DNA of 49,946 nucleotides from Hydnum rufescens UP504 (lineage: Eukaryota; Basidiomycota; Agaricomycetes; Cantharellales; Hydnaceae). Below the pieces are notes generated by a model. The model searched no databases and was not told where the DNA came from. It saw only the letters and a list, made by a program, of their open reading frames with translations. The stretch is from positions 104,240 to 154,185 of the forward strand of contig MU128988.1 in the NCBI GenBank assembly GCA_014904985.1, in the 5' to 3' direction. Positions 1 to 10,059 of the stretch are shown here, in pieces. The first letter of the stretch is position 1; every line of letters begins with the position of its first letter. The translations under genes were made by a program, and so were the position numbers.

Positions 1-3000
1 TGTCCACCAAAATACACCCTCCAGCTGGGACATTTCCACAGCTCCAATCACTCTGATTTTTTGTAGGTCACAGCTGGCCACCATTTGAGGCTCATCCTCA
101 AATTTTCAGCCCATTCCAAGCACTTTTAACATTGGTCACATGACCAAGATCTCCCCCTCCCCTGCTTCACTCAGTCATCCAATTTCTCTGGACTTGATTT
201 CCATCTATAGGAGTAGTATGTGACAGTGCATGATTCAAATTTCAAGTCATTCTGTGCACTATTTATTGAGTTATTCAGGAAACAGTCTAGATCTACAGTC
301 TTCACCAGTCCTTGCATCAGAAGTCAAAGTTTTGCTGCTGTAGCTGACAACCACAAATATTTGTTTTTAAACACTCTGCTGTGTAGTAGATAGTCTTAAG
401 ATAAACTGGTTAATATTTCATGCAAAACTGAGCTGTTGTGTGTGAGAGATTCAAGAAATGGGCCAAGGGGGTGATTTCAGGACACCCCAGACCTTGCATC
501 AAACATGCATATGTATTTGAATCATGACTAACTGTCCCCTTCCAGTCACCTTTCTCTTGCCCAATGATGAATCTGAGTCAGTGATGACTCCCATGACCCT
601 ATCACAGGCTGGGAACCACTAGGTTGGTCTGAAGCCACTCATATATCCATCTTTTTCAATGCACTGGTAACTGGTAATATTTTATTTTATTTGTCTCATT
701 CTGTTGATTCTAGTTCAGGTTTTTGTGCTTGAGATTGTACCTGACCATGATCCAGCATTTAAAAAGCAAAGGGTGGGGAAAAAATGGATGTAATTTGTGG
801 GAAAAATCAGGACACCCTACTTCTCCAGGATTTTCTTCCATCAGTTCAAATCAAAATTCATAGCATCAATAATAAAAACTGTAGCCAAGGGCCTTGCTTT
901 GGAGATCCTATAACTCTTGGAGGTCAACTGGAGGTTGGAGACTGCATAAGGGATGGATGGCCAGTGGATTTGTTAAAATAGCTGTATAAAACTTGTATAA
1001 TTGCCCCATTCCTCCACATTGGCTCATCAGTTTTACACCAAACTTTGTTCATGAATTATTTACAACTAGGTGAGTTGTTTGAAAAAAGAATCAAGGCAAA
1101 CCAACCAAAATCAGTAGAGATATGAAGCCTTGATGCAAGGTCCAGTGTGATGCAAGGACCGGTGGAAGACTGTATTCAATTTGGAGTCAGAACTGCAATG
1201 ATTTGCCAAATCATTGCAGTTCTGACTCCAAATTGAATACAGTCTTCCACCGGTCCTTGCATCACACTGGACCTTGCATCAAGGCTTCATATCTCTACTG
1301 ATTTTGGTTGGTTTGCCTTGATTCTTTTTTCAAACAACTCACCTAGTTGTAAATAATTCATGAACAAAGTTTGGTGTAAAACTGATGAGCCAATGTGGAG
1401 GAATGGGGCAATTATACAAGTTTTATACAGCTATTTTAACAAATCCACTGGCCATCCATCCCTTATGCAGTCTCCAACCTCCAGTTGACCTCCAAGAGTT
1501 ATAGGATCTCCAAAGCAAGGCCCTTGGCTACAGTTTTTATTATTGATGCTATGAATTTTGATTTGAACTGATGGAAGAAAATCCTGGAGAAGTAGGGTGT
1601 CCTGATTTTTCCCACAAATTACATCCATTTTTTCCCCCACCCTTTGCTTTTTAAATGCTGGATCATGGTCAGGTACAATCTCAAGCACAAAAACCTGAAC
1701 TAGAATCAACAGAATGAGACAAATAAAATAAAATATTACCAGTTACCAGTGCATTGAAAAAGATGGATATATGAGTGGCTTCAGACCAACCTAGTGGTTC
1801 CCAGCCTGTGATAGGGTCATGGGAGTCATCACTGACTCAGATTCATCATTGGGCAAGAGAAAGGTGACTGGAAGGGGACAGTTAGTCATGATTCAAATAC
1901 ATATGCATGTTTGATGCAAGGTCTGGGGTGTCCTGAAATCACCCCCTTGGCCCATTTCTTGAATCTCTCACACACAACAGCTCAGTTTTGCATGAAATAT
2001 TAACCAGTTTATCTTAAGACTATCTACTACACAGCAGAGTGTTTAAAAACAAAATATTTGTGGGTTGTCAGCTACAGCAGCAAAACTTTGACTTCTGATG
2101 CAAGGACTGGTGGAAGACTGTAGATCTAGACTGTTTCCTGAATAACTCAATAAATAGTGCACAGAATGACTTGAAATTTGAATCATGCACTGTCACATAC
2201 TACTCCTATAGATGGAAATCAAGTCCAGAGAAATTGGATGACTGAGTGAAGCAGGGGGAGGGGGAGATCTTGGTCATGTGACCAATGTTAAAAGTGCTTG
2301 GAATGGGCTGAAAATTTGAGGATGAGCCTCAAATGGTGGCCAGCTGTGACCTACAAAAAATCAGAGTGATTGGAGCTGTGGAAATGTCCCAGCTGGAGGG
2401 TGTATTTTGGTGGAACTTGAACATATTATGGAAACTCAGATATTAGGCCCATCATTCTGAAACTTGAAGGGGTGTTGTGAATGTATTTGGATGATCCAAG
2501 TGTGGACTTTCAAGGCAATTGAACAGGTGGAAGGCTCTGGGGGGGAAAGTGTTATTTTGGGAGGAGGACTGTGAAACAGTGCCTAAATGGAGTCCAGTTA
2601 GACTCATATATTGCATGTGTACTTCCCATATACCTATTTTACTAGCAGCATAATGTCAGAGGCTGCTCTGCTCTACATCCTATGTAATTCACTTTTGATC
2701 TTCCTCTCCCTCTCCCTCAAGTTGAGCCACTTCCACACATCCAATTCATTACATTTTTGGATATAATCATTGTTGCAATAATTTAAGCCTATTCCACCTA
2801 GTTTAGGGCTGATATGGAGTGGTTCACATTCATGGTAGGTTGTTGTTCCCTTGTTGCTTGCCAAGGCAGTTGAATGCATAAAAGTGAACAGAATAGGCTG
2901 ATATTCAGGATGTGATTTATTCACCATGGTGCCCTGTCACATGCAAATTTTCAAGTCTTTACCTGATCTGTAAGGGCAGTAAATCCATTTTCAATGTCAA

Positions 3001-3085
3001 AACATGTGTACTTTGTATCTCAATAACTACTGGACAGATTTGGCTGAAATTTTGATATGGTTTCACCTAAATAATCCCTAGTCAC
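1..3085. repeat. large palindromic repeat, copy A (left arm cut by window edge)
   Basis: Bases 3-1204 are an almost perfect reverse complement of 1208-2414, separated by a 3-base loop (1205-1207). The arms differ only by a few single-base indels and substitutions. From 2415 to about 3085 the sequence continues as the outer part of the right arm: it is recognisably homologous to the right arm of palindrome B (about 12330-13050), but its partner lies left of the window. The sequence is nearly devoid of CG dinucleotides. A 65-residue ORF at 784-981 and its mirror at 1431-1709 are by-products of the symmetry. No transposase, LTR or RNA gene is seen in it. Confidence 0.9.
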
Positions 3086-3352
3086 ATCCTAAGTTTCAGA
3101 GTCACCTACCAAGATGTTATTTTTTAGCAGTACTTGTAATTCAATACCTCAAAGGAAATGAATTAGGCCACTTTTGGCACATTACCCATACCAAATAGAT
3201 AGGGGGACAGAGGATGAAAGCATATGTAACCATATTACAGCAGTATATAAGGTTTGTGGCTTGGTTTTGCACAGCACTTGGGCACTTAGTGAATGCCAGC
3301 AATTGCTGGTGTTGAGTCACCCAGCAATTGCCAGTGTTTTTCAACATCACCT
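3086..3352. other. no gene recognised
   Basis: This is the stretch between the end of detectable homology to the palindrome family and the first tandem repeats. It holds short opposite-strand ORFs only, none with a recognisable motif. Confidence 0.5.
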
Positions 3353-3690
3353 CACTTCGAGCTGAATGTCAGGCTACACCTAGTGTTGTGGCTTTCCATT
3401 CAGCAGGAGTGGGCTTTGTCTTTTCTGGGGCACCCCTCACTTGTTCTTGGTTTCCTTCCCCTTGATTTCTTTCTTTTTGCTGGCCACCTTCCTCTTCACT
3501 TCAAGGCTTCAAGCTGAATGTCAGGCTACACTTAGTGTCGTGGCTTTCCATTCAGTGGGGGTCTTTTATTCTATGGGGTCCCCTGTAGTTTCACTCTTCC
3601 TTTCTCTCCCTTTTTGGGGTCTTATCCACTTTGAGCAGAATGCTGGGCTACACCTTGTGTAGTGGCTTTTCATTTTGCAGGAGTGTCTTT
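3353..3690. repeat. three diverged direct repeats, about 120-150 bp
   Basis: The block starting GCTGAATGTCAGGCTACAC recurs near 3361 and 3512, with a more diverged version near 3635 (GCAGAATGCTGGGCTACAC). Each is followed by a version of GTGGCTTTCCATTCAG. Spacing is about 151 and 124 bases. Confidence 0.8.
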
Positions 3691-3829
3691 TATTTCCTTT
3701 GGGGTGCATCCCCAGTGATATCCCTTTTGTTTTCCCCCTGTTGGCTTTGGGCTACTCATGGTGGCTGTCATCCTTCCAGAACAGCTTGAATCAATTGACT
3801 CCCCTGGGCTCAAATCTGGACGGATTTCG

Positions 3830-4850
3830 AAACTTTTATGCTTGTTGGATGCGCCTTGATCTCCTCTTTCTGGTCGATCCCTTTGTGCATCTATCTGATT
3901 ATTTTTCACTTCACTATCACCCATCTTCTCCTCCCCCCTCTCCCTGCACCTCCTGGAGGGAGATCTTGTCCGCTCGTTCTGCTTTTGGGCTTGTTCTCTT
4001 CATCTAGACTCCCCCTTTCCAGCGCATCCACTCATGAGTCATTTGGAGCACTTTTGGCTCCATTATGATGAGTGCTCTCCTCCTCCCCCACTCAACACCA
4101 CCTTGTATGGGTAAATCCTGGCCATTTGTGGTGTTTTTGGGCTTGTTCAATGCGCATCAATCCCCTCTTTCTTTCTAACCTATTTGTGTGTCCATCTGAC
4201 AATTTTTCACTCCACTACCACCCATCTTCTCCTCCCCCCTTCCCCTGGACCTGGTGAGGGGAAACCTTGTCCGCTCGTTCTGTTTTTGGGCTTTTTCTCT
4301 TCATCTAGACTACCTCTTTCCAACACATTCACTCACGAGTCATTTGGAGCACTTTTGGCTCCATTATGATGAGTGCTCTCCTCCTCCCCCACTCAACACC
4401 ACCTTGTATGGGTAAATCCTGGCCATTTGTGGTGTTTCTGGGCATGTTCAATGTGTATCAGTCCCCTCTTTCGTTCTAACCTATTTGTGTGTCCATCGGA
4501 CAATTTTTCACTTCACTACCACCCATCTTCTCCTCCCCCCTTCCCCTGGACCTGCTGGGGGGAAATCTTGTCTGCTCATTCTGTTTTTAGGCTTGTTCTC
4601 TTTGTCTAGACTCCCCCTTTCCAACACATCCACTCACGAGTCATTTGGAGCACATTTGGCTCTATTATGACAAGTGCTCTCCTCCCCCACTCAACACCAC
4701 CTTGTATGGGTAAATCCTGGCCATTTGTGGCATTTTTGGGCTTGTTCAATGCATATTAATCCCCTTGTTCCCTTTTACCCATTTGTGTGTCCATCTGATG
4801 ATTTTTCACTTCACTACCACCCATCTTCTCCCCCCTTTCCCTGCACCTAC
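3830..4850. repeat. 301-bp tandem satellite, about 3.5 copies
   Basis: The anchor GAGTCATTTGGAGCAC occurs at 4036, 4337 and 4638, exactly 301 bases apart. A second anchor, CACCCATCTTCTCC, occurs four times at about the same spacing. The apparent 61-93 residue ORFs in each unit are repeat by-products: 301 is not a multiple of three, so the frame changes from copy to copy. The strand shown is pyrimidine-rich. Confidence 0.92.
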
Positions 4851-5404
4851 CTATGGAAGGAAGACCATGCCTGTTTTCACAGGTTCTCACCTCACCTCTT
4901 TCACCCTCCATCTACCTGTTCATATCTGCATCTATTTCTAGTCCCACATCAATAAATGTTTCAGTTTCCTCACAATGTGCATACATGTATTGAATATCAA
5001 AAACTGTGATATAATGACCCCTCAAGGCCCATGAGACACTCAAGAGGTGAACAATGTTAGGCATATCTGAGCCTTCTCATACAGCCTTGTCTTCCCAGCA
5101 CTGTCACATATTTTCAAATGTCTCTGTCACTAAGTTCCACTTCAATGGGCCCCAACAGGCAAATTGGCCTAAGTGTGTTTGGGCCCCAATTCCTGAAATA
5201 TACCTAAAATATGGGCCCCAAATCAATGTATGCAATATATATTTTATATTGTTTTGGGGCCCCTCACTCTGTAACCCTAACTAGGCCCATATTGTGCCAC
5301 ATTTTTGGCCCTTTCTTAGGTCTTGAAAATGACTGCCCAGGCTGCATTGTAGGCAATAATGACAGATTGTTGACAATTGAACTAGTGGACCCCACTTCTG
5401 CAGG
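4851..5404. other. no gene recognised
   Basis: CpG-poor unique-looking sequence between the satellite and the decayed ORF. It contains two copies of a short GGGCCCCAA-type motif near 5150-5220 but nothing that supports a gene. Confidence 0.4.
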
Positions 5405-5449
5405 AGGGTGGGTGTCCTGGGAAGACAGAGAGGGACTGTGACCATGATG

Positions 5450-5660
5450 AATGAGAATGGCATGACTGGGAACAATGTGATTGGGATGAGCAAGAATGGT
5501 GAGACTGGGAACAATGTGATCAGGATGAGCAAGAATGGTGAGACTGGGAACAATGTGATCGGGATGAGCAAGAATGGTGAGACTGGGAATGATGTGATCG
5601 GGATGAGCAAGAATGGCAAGACCAGGAACAACATGATTGGGATGAGTGAGATCAATGTGA
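5450..5660. repeat. 39-bp minisatellite, about 5 copies
   Basis: The unit begins GAGACTGGGAACAATGTGAT and is 39 bases (13 codons) long, so the frame is kept. In the frame of the surrounding decayed ORF it reads as an acidic repeat of the type DWEQ-DRDEQEW. The TGA and TGT codons inside it look like decayed CGA and CGT. Confidence 0.85.
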
Positions 5661-6185
5661 GTGAGAGCATGAGTGGTGACAGATGAGGGAGTATGGCCAT
5701 GACCAGGTGGTGCAAAGACTGGAGCAGGAGTCTCCTGCTCATCATTCTCATTCTCATGGGCAAGGCCAGATGTGTATGTCATATGATGACTCAATGTGAT
5801 TTGGAGTTGCTGGGTCTAGTCAGTATCCAGCAGGGGCCTATGCTGCAGAAATGCCCCAGCCTCCAACTGGACCATGGTCTTCATGCCCTGCAGGCCCTCC
5901 TGCATCAACCTATGGTCAACAGCCTCCTACAGAACCACATTCAGGTCATCTGACTATTGCCTCTTCTGCTCCTCCCATCCCTCCAGCCCCTCCTCTTGTT
6001 TCATCAGTTATTGTGCCTCATCTCAATGCTGTTCCTCTTAAGTCCTGGCATTGCATCAACATCAGTCCAATTAGTGAATTTGACCAGGATGTAGAGTGGG
6101 TACTCCAGCTTTGTCAATGGGAGGTTCTTGCTGCTCACAAGAGCAAGCTGACTCAGCACAAGGGTGCACCCTATCACATCTTCCT

Positions 6186-6384
6186 TGTTGTTGTAGGCGG
6201 TTATCGGCTACGGCGTATTAGTGTCACGTGCCCATTTGTGGGCGGCCTTTACCCCTCTCCGCTCTTCTGGCCCATTCTAGGGCCGCCCCTTTTATTATAT
6301 ATAGCGTAGGTACTAGACTTAGTTTCTCACTGGTTTGTACCTCTGCATCCTTGATCTATTGCACGAGGTTCTTTTATCACACCA
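6186..6384 (+). repeat. 5' LTR of the gag-only Copia element
   Basis: This 199-bp LTR has TG...CA ends. It contains a TATATATAG box-like sequence near 6294 and is followed by the presumed primer-binding region starting CAAACCAGTG. Confidence 0.93.
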
Positions 6385-6416
6385 CAAACCAGTGAACCTC
6401 CGTGCGACTACTCAGG

Positions 6417-7208
6417 ATGTCTCAACCCAGCAACATTAATGCGCTTCTTGCAACAATGCGGAAACTGTCGGGATCCGAGAACTATTTTGATTGGGTCTTC
6501 CAAATGCGTCTCATCCTCACTTGTGCGGGAGTTTGGGGGGTGGTGAACGGTTCGGTAGCCCAGCCCGAGATTACAAATGTGGAACAGCTCACGGACTGGA
6601 ATGCGAAGTCTGCAGATGGCTATACTGCGATCGGACTGGCATTAATGCCCGATCAGGCAATTCACATACGTGACTGTGTGGACGCTCCCTCGGCTTGGAA
6701 AGCATTGGAGCGTGTTTACCTAAGGAACTCTGCGGCGAACCGGATTTCACTCAAGCGTCATTTATACGGTACCAGACATGACCCGAAGGACTCAATCCAC
6801 TTATACATTAACAACATTACGACTCTTGCTTCTCAATTGCGCGCTATGGGTGTGACTATGGGAGAAGAAGACATCACGGACGTTCTCATATTCAATCTAC
6901 CGACTTCCTACGACCCCGTTGCAACTGCCCTTATGACCCGGCATGGCCGACTTACAGTACCTGACGTCTCAGCGGCTCTCATTGAATACGAATCACGTAA
7001 CAAATCTGACAACAGCACCGATGTCAGCGACTCTGCTCATACCGCCAGATCCAGTACCCGCCCGAAAGGAAAAACCGCGAAGGATTTGAGCGATGTGACT
7101 TGCCACCGCTGTCAGAAAACAGGCCACTATGCACGCGACTGCACTGCCGCCGCGCCTGTCCAATCCGAAGAAGCAAAATCCGCGAGTTACGAGACCACTG
7201 CATGGTGA
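6417..7208 (+). CDS. Copia-type Gag polyprotein
   Basis: Gag forms the cytoplasmic particle that packages retrotransposon RNA. The protein is 263 residues from the first ATG after the 5' LTR. Residues 1-200 look like the UBN2/Copia-gag fold, with the start KLSGSENYFDW and the pattern IHLYINNITTLASQLRAMG. Near residue 230 is a CCHC zinc knuckle, CHRCQKTGHYARDC, expected to bind RNA. The ORF has no internal stop and ends about 330 bases before the 3' LTR. In a full Copia element the pol domains would follow in frame; here there are none. The longer frame opening at 6402 has no ATG, so 6417 was chosen. Confidence 0.9.
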   Translation: MSQPSNINALLATMRKLSGSENYFDWVFQMRLILTCAGVWGVVNGSVAQPEITNVEQLTDWNAKSADGYTAIGLALMPDQAIHIRDCVDAPSAWKALERVYLRNSAANRISLKRHLYGTRHDPKDSIHLYINNITTLASQLRAMGVTMGEEDITDVLIFNLPTSYDPVATALMTRHGRLTVPDVSAALIEYESRNKSDNSTDVSDSAHTARSSTRPKGKTAKDLSDVTCHRCQKTGHYARDCTAAAPVQSEEAKSASYETTAW

Positions 7209-7541
7209 AATGCACATGGCACATGGTTATTTTTGGTGGGATGGAGGCGGTAATCGAGTGAGGGGGTTTGCGACTGGTCAAGTGGGCCCGGCTCGCTGTT
7301 TCGGGGTTTGCGCGAGGGGATTTGGGATATCCGGCTCACAGTCTTCGACACTGCCATGAAATCTACCGTTTTTTTTGGAGCTCGCATGAGGGGGTATTGG
7401 GATGCCCGGCTCATGGCACTCATTTCTGTTTTTTCTTTTGACTCTTGCTTCAGTGGAAGCATACATGGACTGCCCCATTAATTTTTTCCTGTTTTGTCTC
7501 ATATTTTTCACAGGTGCCATAGCTTTCACCGTCAAGGGGAG
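7209..7541 (+). other. non-coding 3' interior of the Copia element
   Basis: This stretch lies between the gag stop and the 3' LTR. It contains two related sub-repeats (around 7310-7345 and 7384-7420, sharing GGGAT..CCGGCTCA) and ends in a purine tract AAGGGGAG. No pol remnant can be read in any frame. Confidence 0.75.
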
Positions 7542-7741
7542 TGTTGTTGTAGGCGGTTATCGGCTACGGCGTATTAGTGTCACGTGCCCGTTTGTGGGTG
7601 GCCTTTACCCCTCTCCGCTCTTCTGGCCCATTCTAGGGCCGCCCCCTTTGATTATATATAGCGTAGGTACTAGACTTAGTTTCTCACTGGTTTGTACCTC
7701 CGCATCCTTGATCTATTGCACGAGGTTCTTTTATCACACCA
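7542..7741 (+). repeat. 3' LTR of the gag-only Copia element
   Basis: 200 bp, almost identical to the 5' LTR and followed directly by the target duplication TTCCT. Confidence 0.93.
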
Positions 7742-8337
7742 TTCCTGATGTTCAAGTCAGAGGGCAGGCACAATGCCTGTCAGGAGTACCTCAGGAATGA
7801 GCAGAGCCAATATTTGCTGACAGGTGTGGAGGATTACATCTGGGAGAAACCACTTCAAAATTTTGTTGGTGTTGTGGACATCTTTTACATTGATTGCATG
7901 CATGCCCATGCCTCCTCAGAGGAAGAACTCTCTCAACTCCTTGCCATTGGCCCCCACAGGGAAAGTTCACTAGGTCAGATCATACTGGACTATGAACAGT
8001 ATCCCCCTATTCCTGTCAATAAAAATGCCCTGGTCCCTTGGAGGATGGATGTCACTGATATTTTGGCATCCTGATATAGTGCTCATCTCACCACAGCACC
8101 TGCTGGTGCTGTGACCTGTTGGATGTGTCATCTGGAGATGATGATTCTGGCTCACACTGATGGAATGGCTATTGGCAACTGGGTGAAGTCACACTTCCAG
8201 GAGCCAATCTGGCAGACTACCAGTGGTGCAATGGTGGCTACCTTCATCAGATTGCCAAGTGGAAACAGGCAGACATTCACAAGGGGTTTCAACTCAAGAC
8301 CCAAGATGCAAGCAAGGAGACATTTGAGTGAATGAAA

Positions 8338-9625
8338 GGGAATGCAATTTGGAAAGTGATACTAGACTTGAACTTGGAGCAGCCATGGTATCCTAGCTAA
8401 AGCATAGTGTTCTCCATTGGTACTTGCTTTCCCTCCTACTCATTCTCACAGTGTCACTTATTGTTATTGTGATTCTTATCAGCTTTGTCCCTGTCATCCA
8501 TGTCATTTCCAATCTCATGGTCCACACACTCACTGTCTGTGACCTCATGGTGCATCCTTGTCATCCCCATCCCTTTCATCTTTGTCTTTGTCATCTCATT
8601 TCTCACTGTACTCTCTGCCATCATTCCTCCTTATATTTGCTCTCTGTTTTGTGTTTCTTTTTGTATTCTCATGAATGTAATGCATTTATGATATGATATT
8701 TGTTGACTCTAAACTTTGGGTGTTGAATGTCAAACTCCAAACTCTGAACTCTGAACATTGAACTTTGAACATTGAACTGTGAACTTTGAACATTGAACTT
8801 TAACTCCAGGCTTTGAGGAGGTAATGTGCTCTGTTGCATTGAATCTTCATGCCCATGCTTACCAACTGCTGCCTGATGGTGACTGCACTTAGCACTCACA
8901 CCATGTTCACTTCTGTTTTTTTTCAAGCAACAAGAATGCAAGTTGATGGTCCAGGGAACTTGCTATGTTGCATTCCCTACCCTCACTCTACTTGCTTAAG
9001 AATGACCAGTAAGAGAACTTGAGGACCTGGGCCCAATGATCCAAAATCTTATGATGTTCAATGCCTAGGTGCATTCTTGGCTTTGTTACAATGAACACAA
9101 CAAGAGTTGACTGTCTGGGACACAGTTTCTTGTGTCTCTGCTTTTGCTCTATCTCAAGTAACAATATTGCAAGTTGGGTGTCCAAGGAGCTCACTCTGTT
9201 GTGTTCCCTACACTCACTCCACTCACTTAACCATGACAAGTGAGCACACTTACAAGAAATCCAGGTCCAACAGCAATGTTCAATGCCTATTTGAGTCCAC
9301 ACCATGCCCATTTATGTTCTTCACACCAACTGGTATTGTATTGGACTCTGATGATGGTATCTCCCACAGCCATCCCTATCTACAAGGGTTTTGCAACTTG
9401 GTGATGTTGGATGGCCTTTTTCTCAGTTGCACCAATGGGCTGCAGTTCTGTAAGGACAGTAGGATGCATTGAAGTAGAAGAGCCCTTTGGCCAGTATCTT
9501 ATGCTACTACCCACACCTTATTTATGAGCTTTGCCATATCATATTGGACTCTGATGATGATGTTACCCACAGCCATCCCAATCTACAAGGGTTTCACAAG
9601 TACTTTTTCTTTAGCTACACTTGCA
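8338..9625. other. CpG-free intergenic sequence with degenerate repeats
   Basis: No gene is recognised. The stretch contains an irregular GAACTTTGAACATT short repeat at about 8724-8805. A diverged duplication pairs about 8915-9045 with about 9125-9265 (both contain AGCTCACT/AACTTGCT-type blocks followed by a TTGT(G/T)TTCCCTA stretch). A repeated block TTGGACTCTGATGATG lies near 9342 and 9546, and each copy is followed by CACAGCCATCCC and CTACAAGGGTTT. Confidence 0.55.
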
Positions 9626-9656
9626 CAAGAAGAGCAGCCTCTGGCTGCTCTTCTTG
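9626..9656. repeat. perfect 14-bp hairpin with 3-base loop
   Basis: CAAGAAGAGCAGCC, loop TCT, then the exact reverse complement. It is isolated, with no poly-T that would suggest a terminator. Confidence 0.8.
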
Positions 9657-9695
9657 GGCACAGGGTGAGCCCCATTGGGTGAGCCTATGGATGTA

Positions 9696-9742
9696 TATAA
9701 TAATAATAACAATAAATTAACAATAATAATAAATTAATAATG
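9696..9742. repeat. AT-rich trinucleotide microsatellite
   Basis: Irregular (ATA/AAT)n run with interspersed AACAATAAATT. Confidence 0.85.
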
Positions 9743-9855
9743 CATAATCTGGCAGGGGCCCCTGGGGGCCCCCACATGTAAAGACCTAGTTAGATATGAT
9801 AAATTCAATGCTCATGATATCTAATATGATGCAGAAAAGTGACTGACCAGCCTGC

Positions 9856-10059
9856 CTAGACCAGATGGAGCAGGATATGATCAATTGGGTGCAGAAATAT
9901 GAACAGTAAGTCATTGTCTAGTTTCTTTGCTGTTGCATCCCCCCTTGGTGGCTGTACCACTGAATTCGGATAGGTATTACTATCAATATCAGTCAGATCA
10001 TTTATGTGCATGTCCAATAACCATACACGCACTGCTCTATCTTGCCCAAAGTATCTGAA
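9856..10059 (-). pseudogene. unknown ORF fragment cut by palindrome B
   Basis: The minus frame encodes about 68 residues of non-repetitive, coding-like sequence (YFGQDRAVRVWLLDMHINDL). It opens exactly at the left end of palindrome B (10060). On the other side of the palindrome (from 24204), the minus strand can continue the same frame (..STMSTQGCTFG joined to YFGQD) if the whole 14-kb insert is left out. The flanks carry the near match ATCTGA/ATCCGA. I infer an ORF disrupted by the palindromic element. The family is not recognised. Confidence 0.4.

Larger units (their letters stand above)
6186..7741 (+). mobile_element. gag-only Copia LTR retrotransposon (TR-GAG-like)
   Basis: Two nearly identical LTRs (6186-6384 and 7542-7741) begin TGTTGTTG and end CACACCA (TG...CA) and bound a 1.16-kb interior. 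The direct repeat TTCCT at 6181-6185 and 7742-7746 is the 5-bp target-site duplication. A purine tract (AAGGGGAG) lies just before the 3' LTR. The interior has a gag gene but no protease, integrase, RT or RNase H, so movement would need enzymes from elsewhere. It is rich in CG dinucleotides while its surroundings have almost none, and the LTRs differ by only a few bases. Both point to a recent insertion. Confidence 0.93.
5405..8337 (+). pseudogene. CpG-decayed ORF of unknown function, split by the Copia insertion
   Basis: One reading frame (codons in register with 5680) runs through an acidic/arginine repeat (about 5450-5680), then a His/Gln-rich and a Pro-rich stretch (5680-6000), then a non-repetitive part (VPLKSWHCINISPISEF onward). 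It is broken only by TGA codons, many at places where the repeat logic expects CGA, for example at 5797. At 6185 it meets the Copia element. Leaving out the element and one copy of the 5-base target duplication, the frame continues directly into 7747-8071. It then crosses one more TGA (8072-8074) and runs on in the same frame to a stop near 8336. I do not recognise the family. A reverse-strand ORF over the repeat (5264-5794) is an alternative reading, but the in-frame continuation across the insertion favours the plus strand. Confidence 0.6.

Noticed and set aside
784..1709. Pair of identical ORFs on opposite strands (784-981 and 1431-1709)
   Set aside because: They are mirror images created by the palindrome, with no motif and no CpG-normal coding signature. 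The same applies to 11483-11692 and 12338-12547.
1..2414. Palindromes as pure sequencing or assembly artefacts (hairpin reads)
   Set aside because: Arms contain scattered differences, more so in copy B, and the right arm of B carries insertions absent from the left arm. Real inverted repeats fit better, though read-level checks are still needed.
4072..4955. Series of 61-93 residue plus-strand ORFs
   Set aside because: They repeat with the 301-bp satellite, whose length is not a multiple of three, and have Pro/Ser/His-biased composition from pyrimidine-rich DNA.
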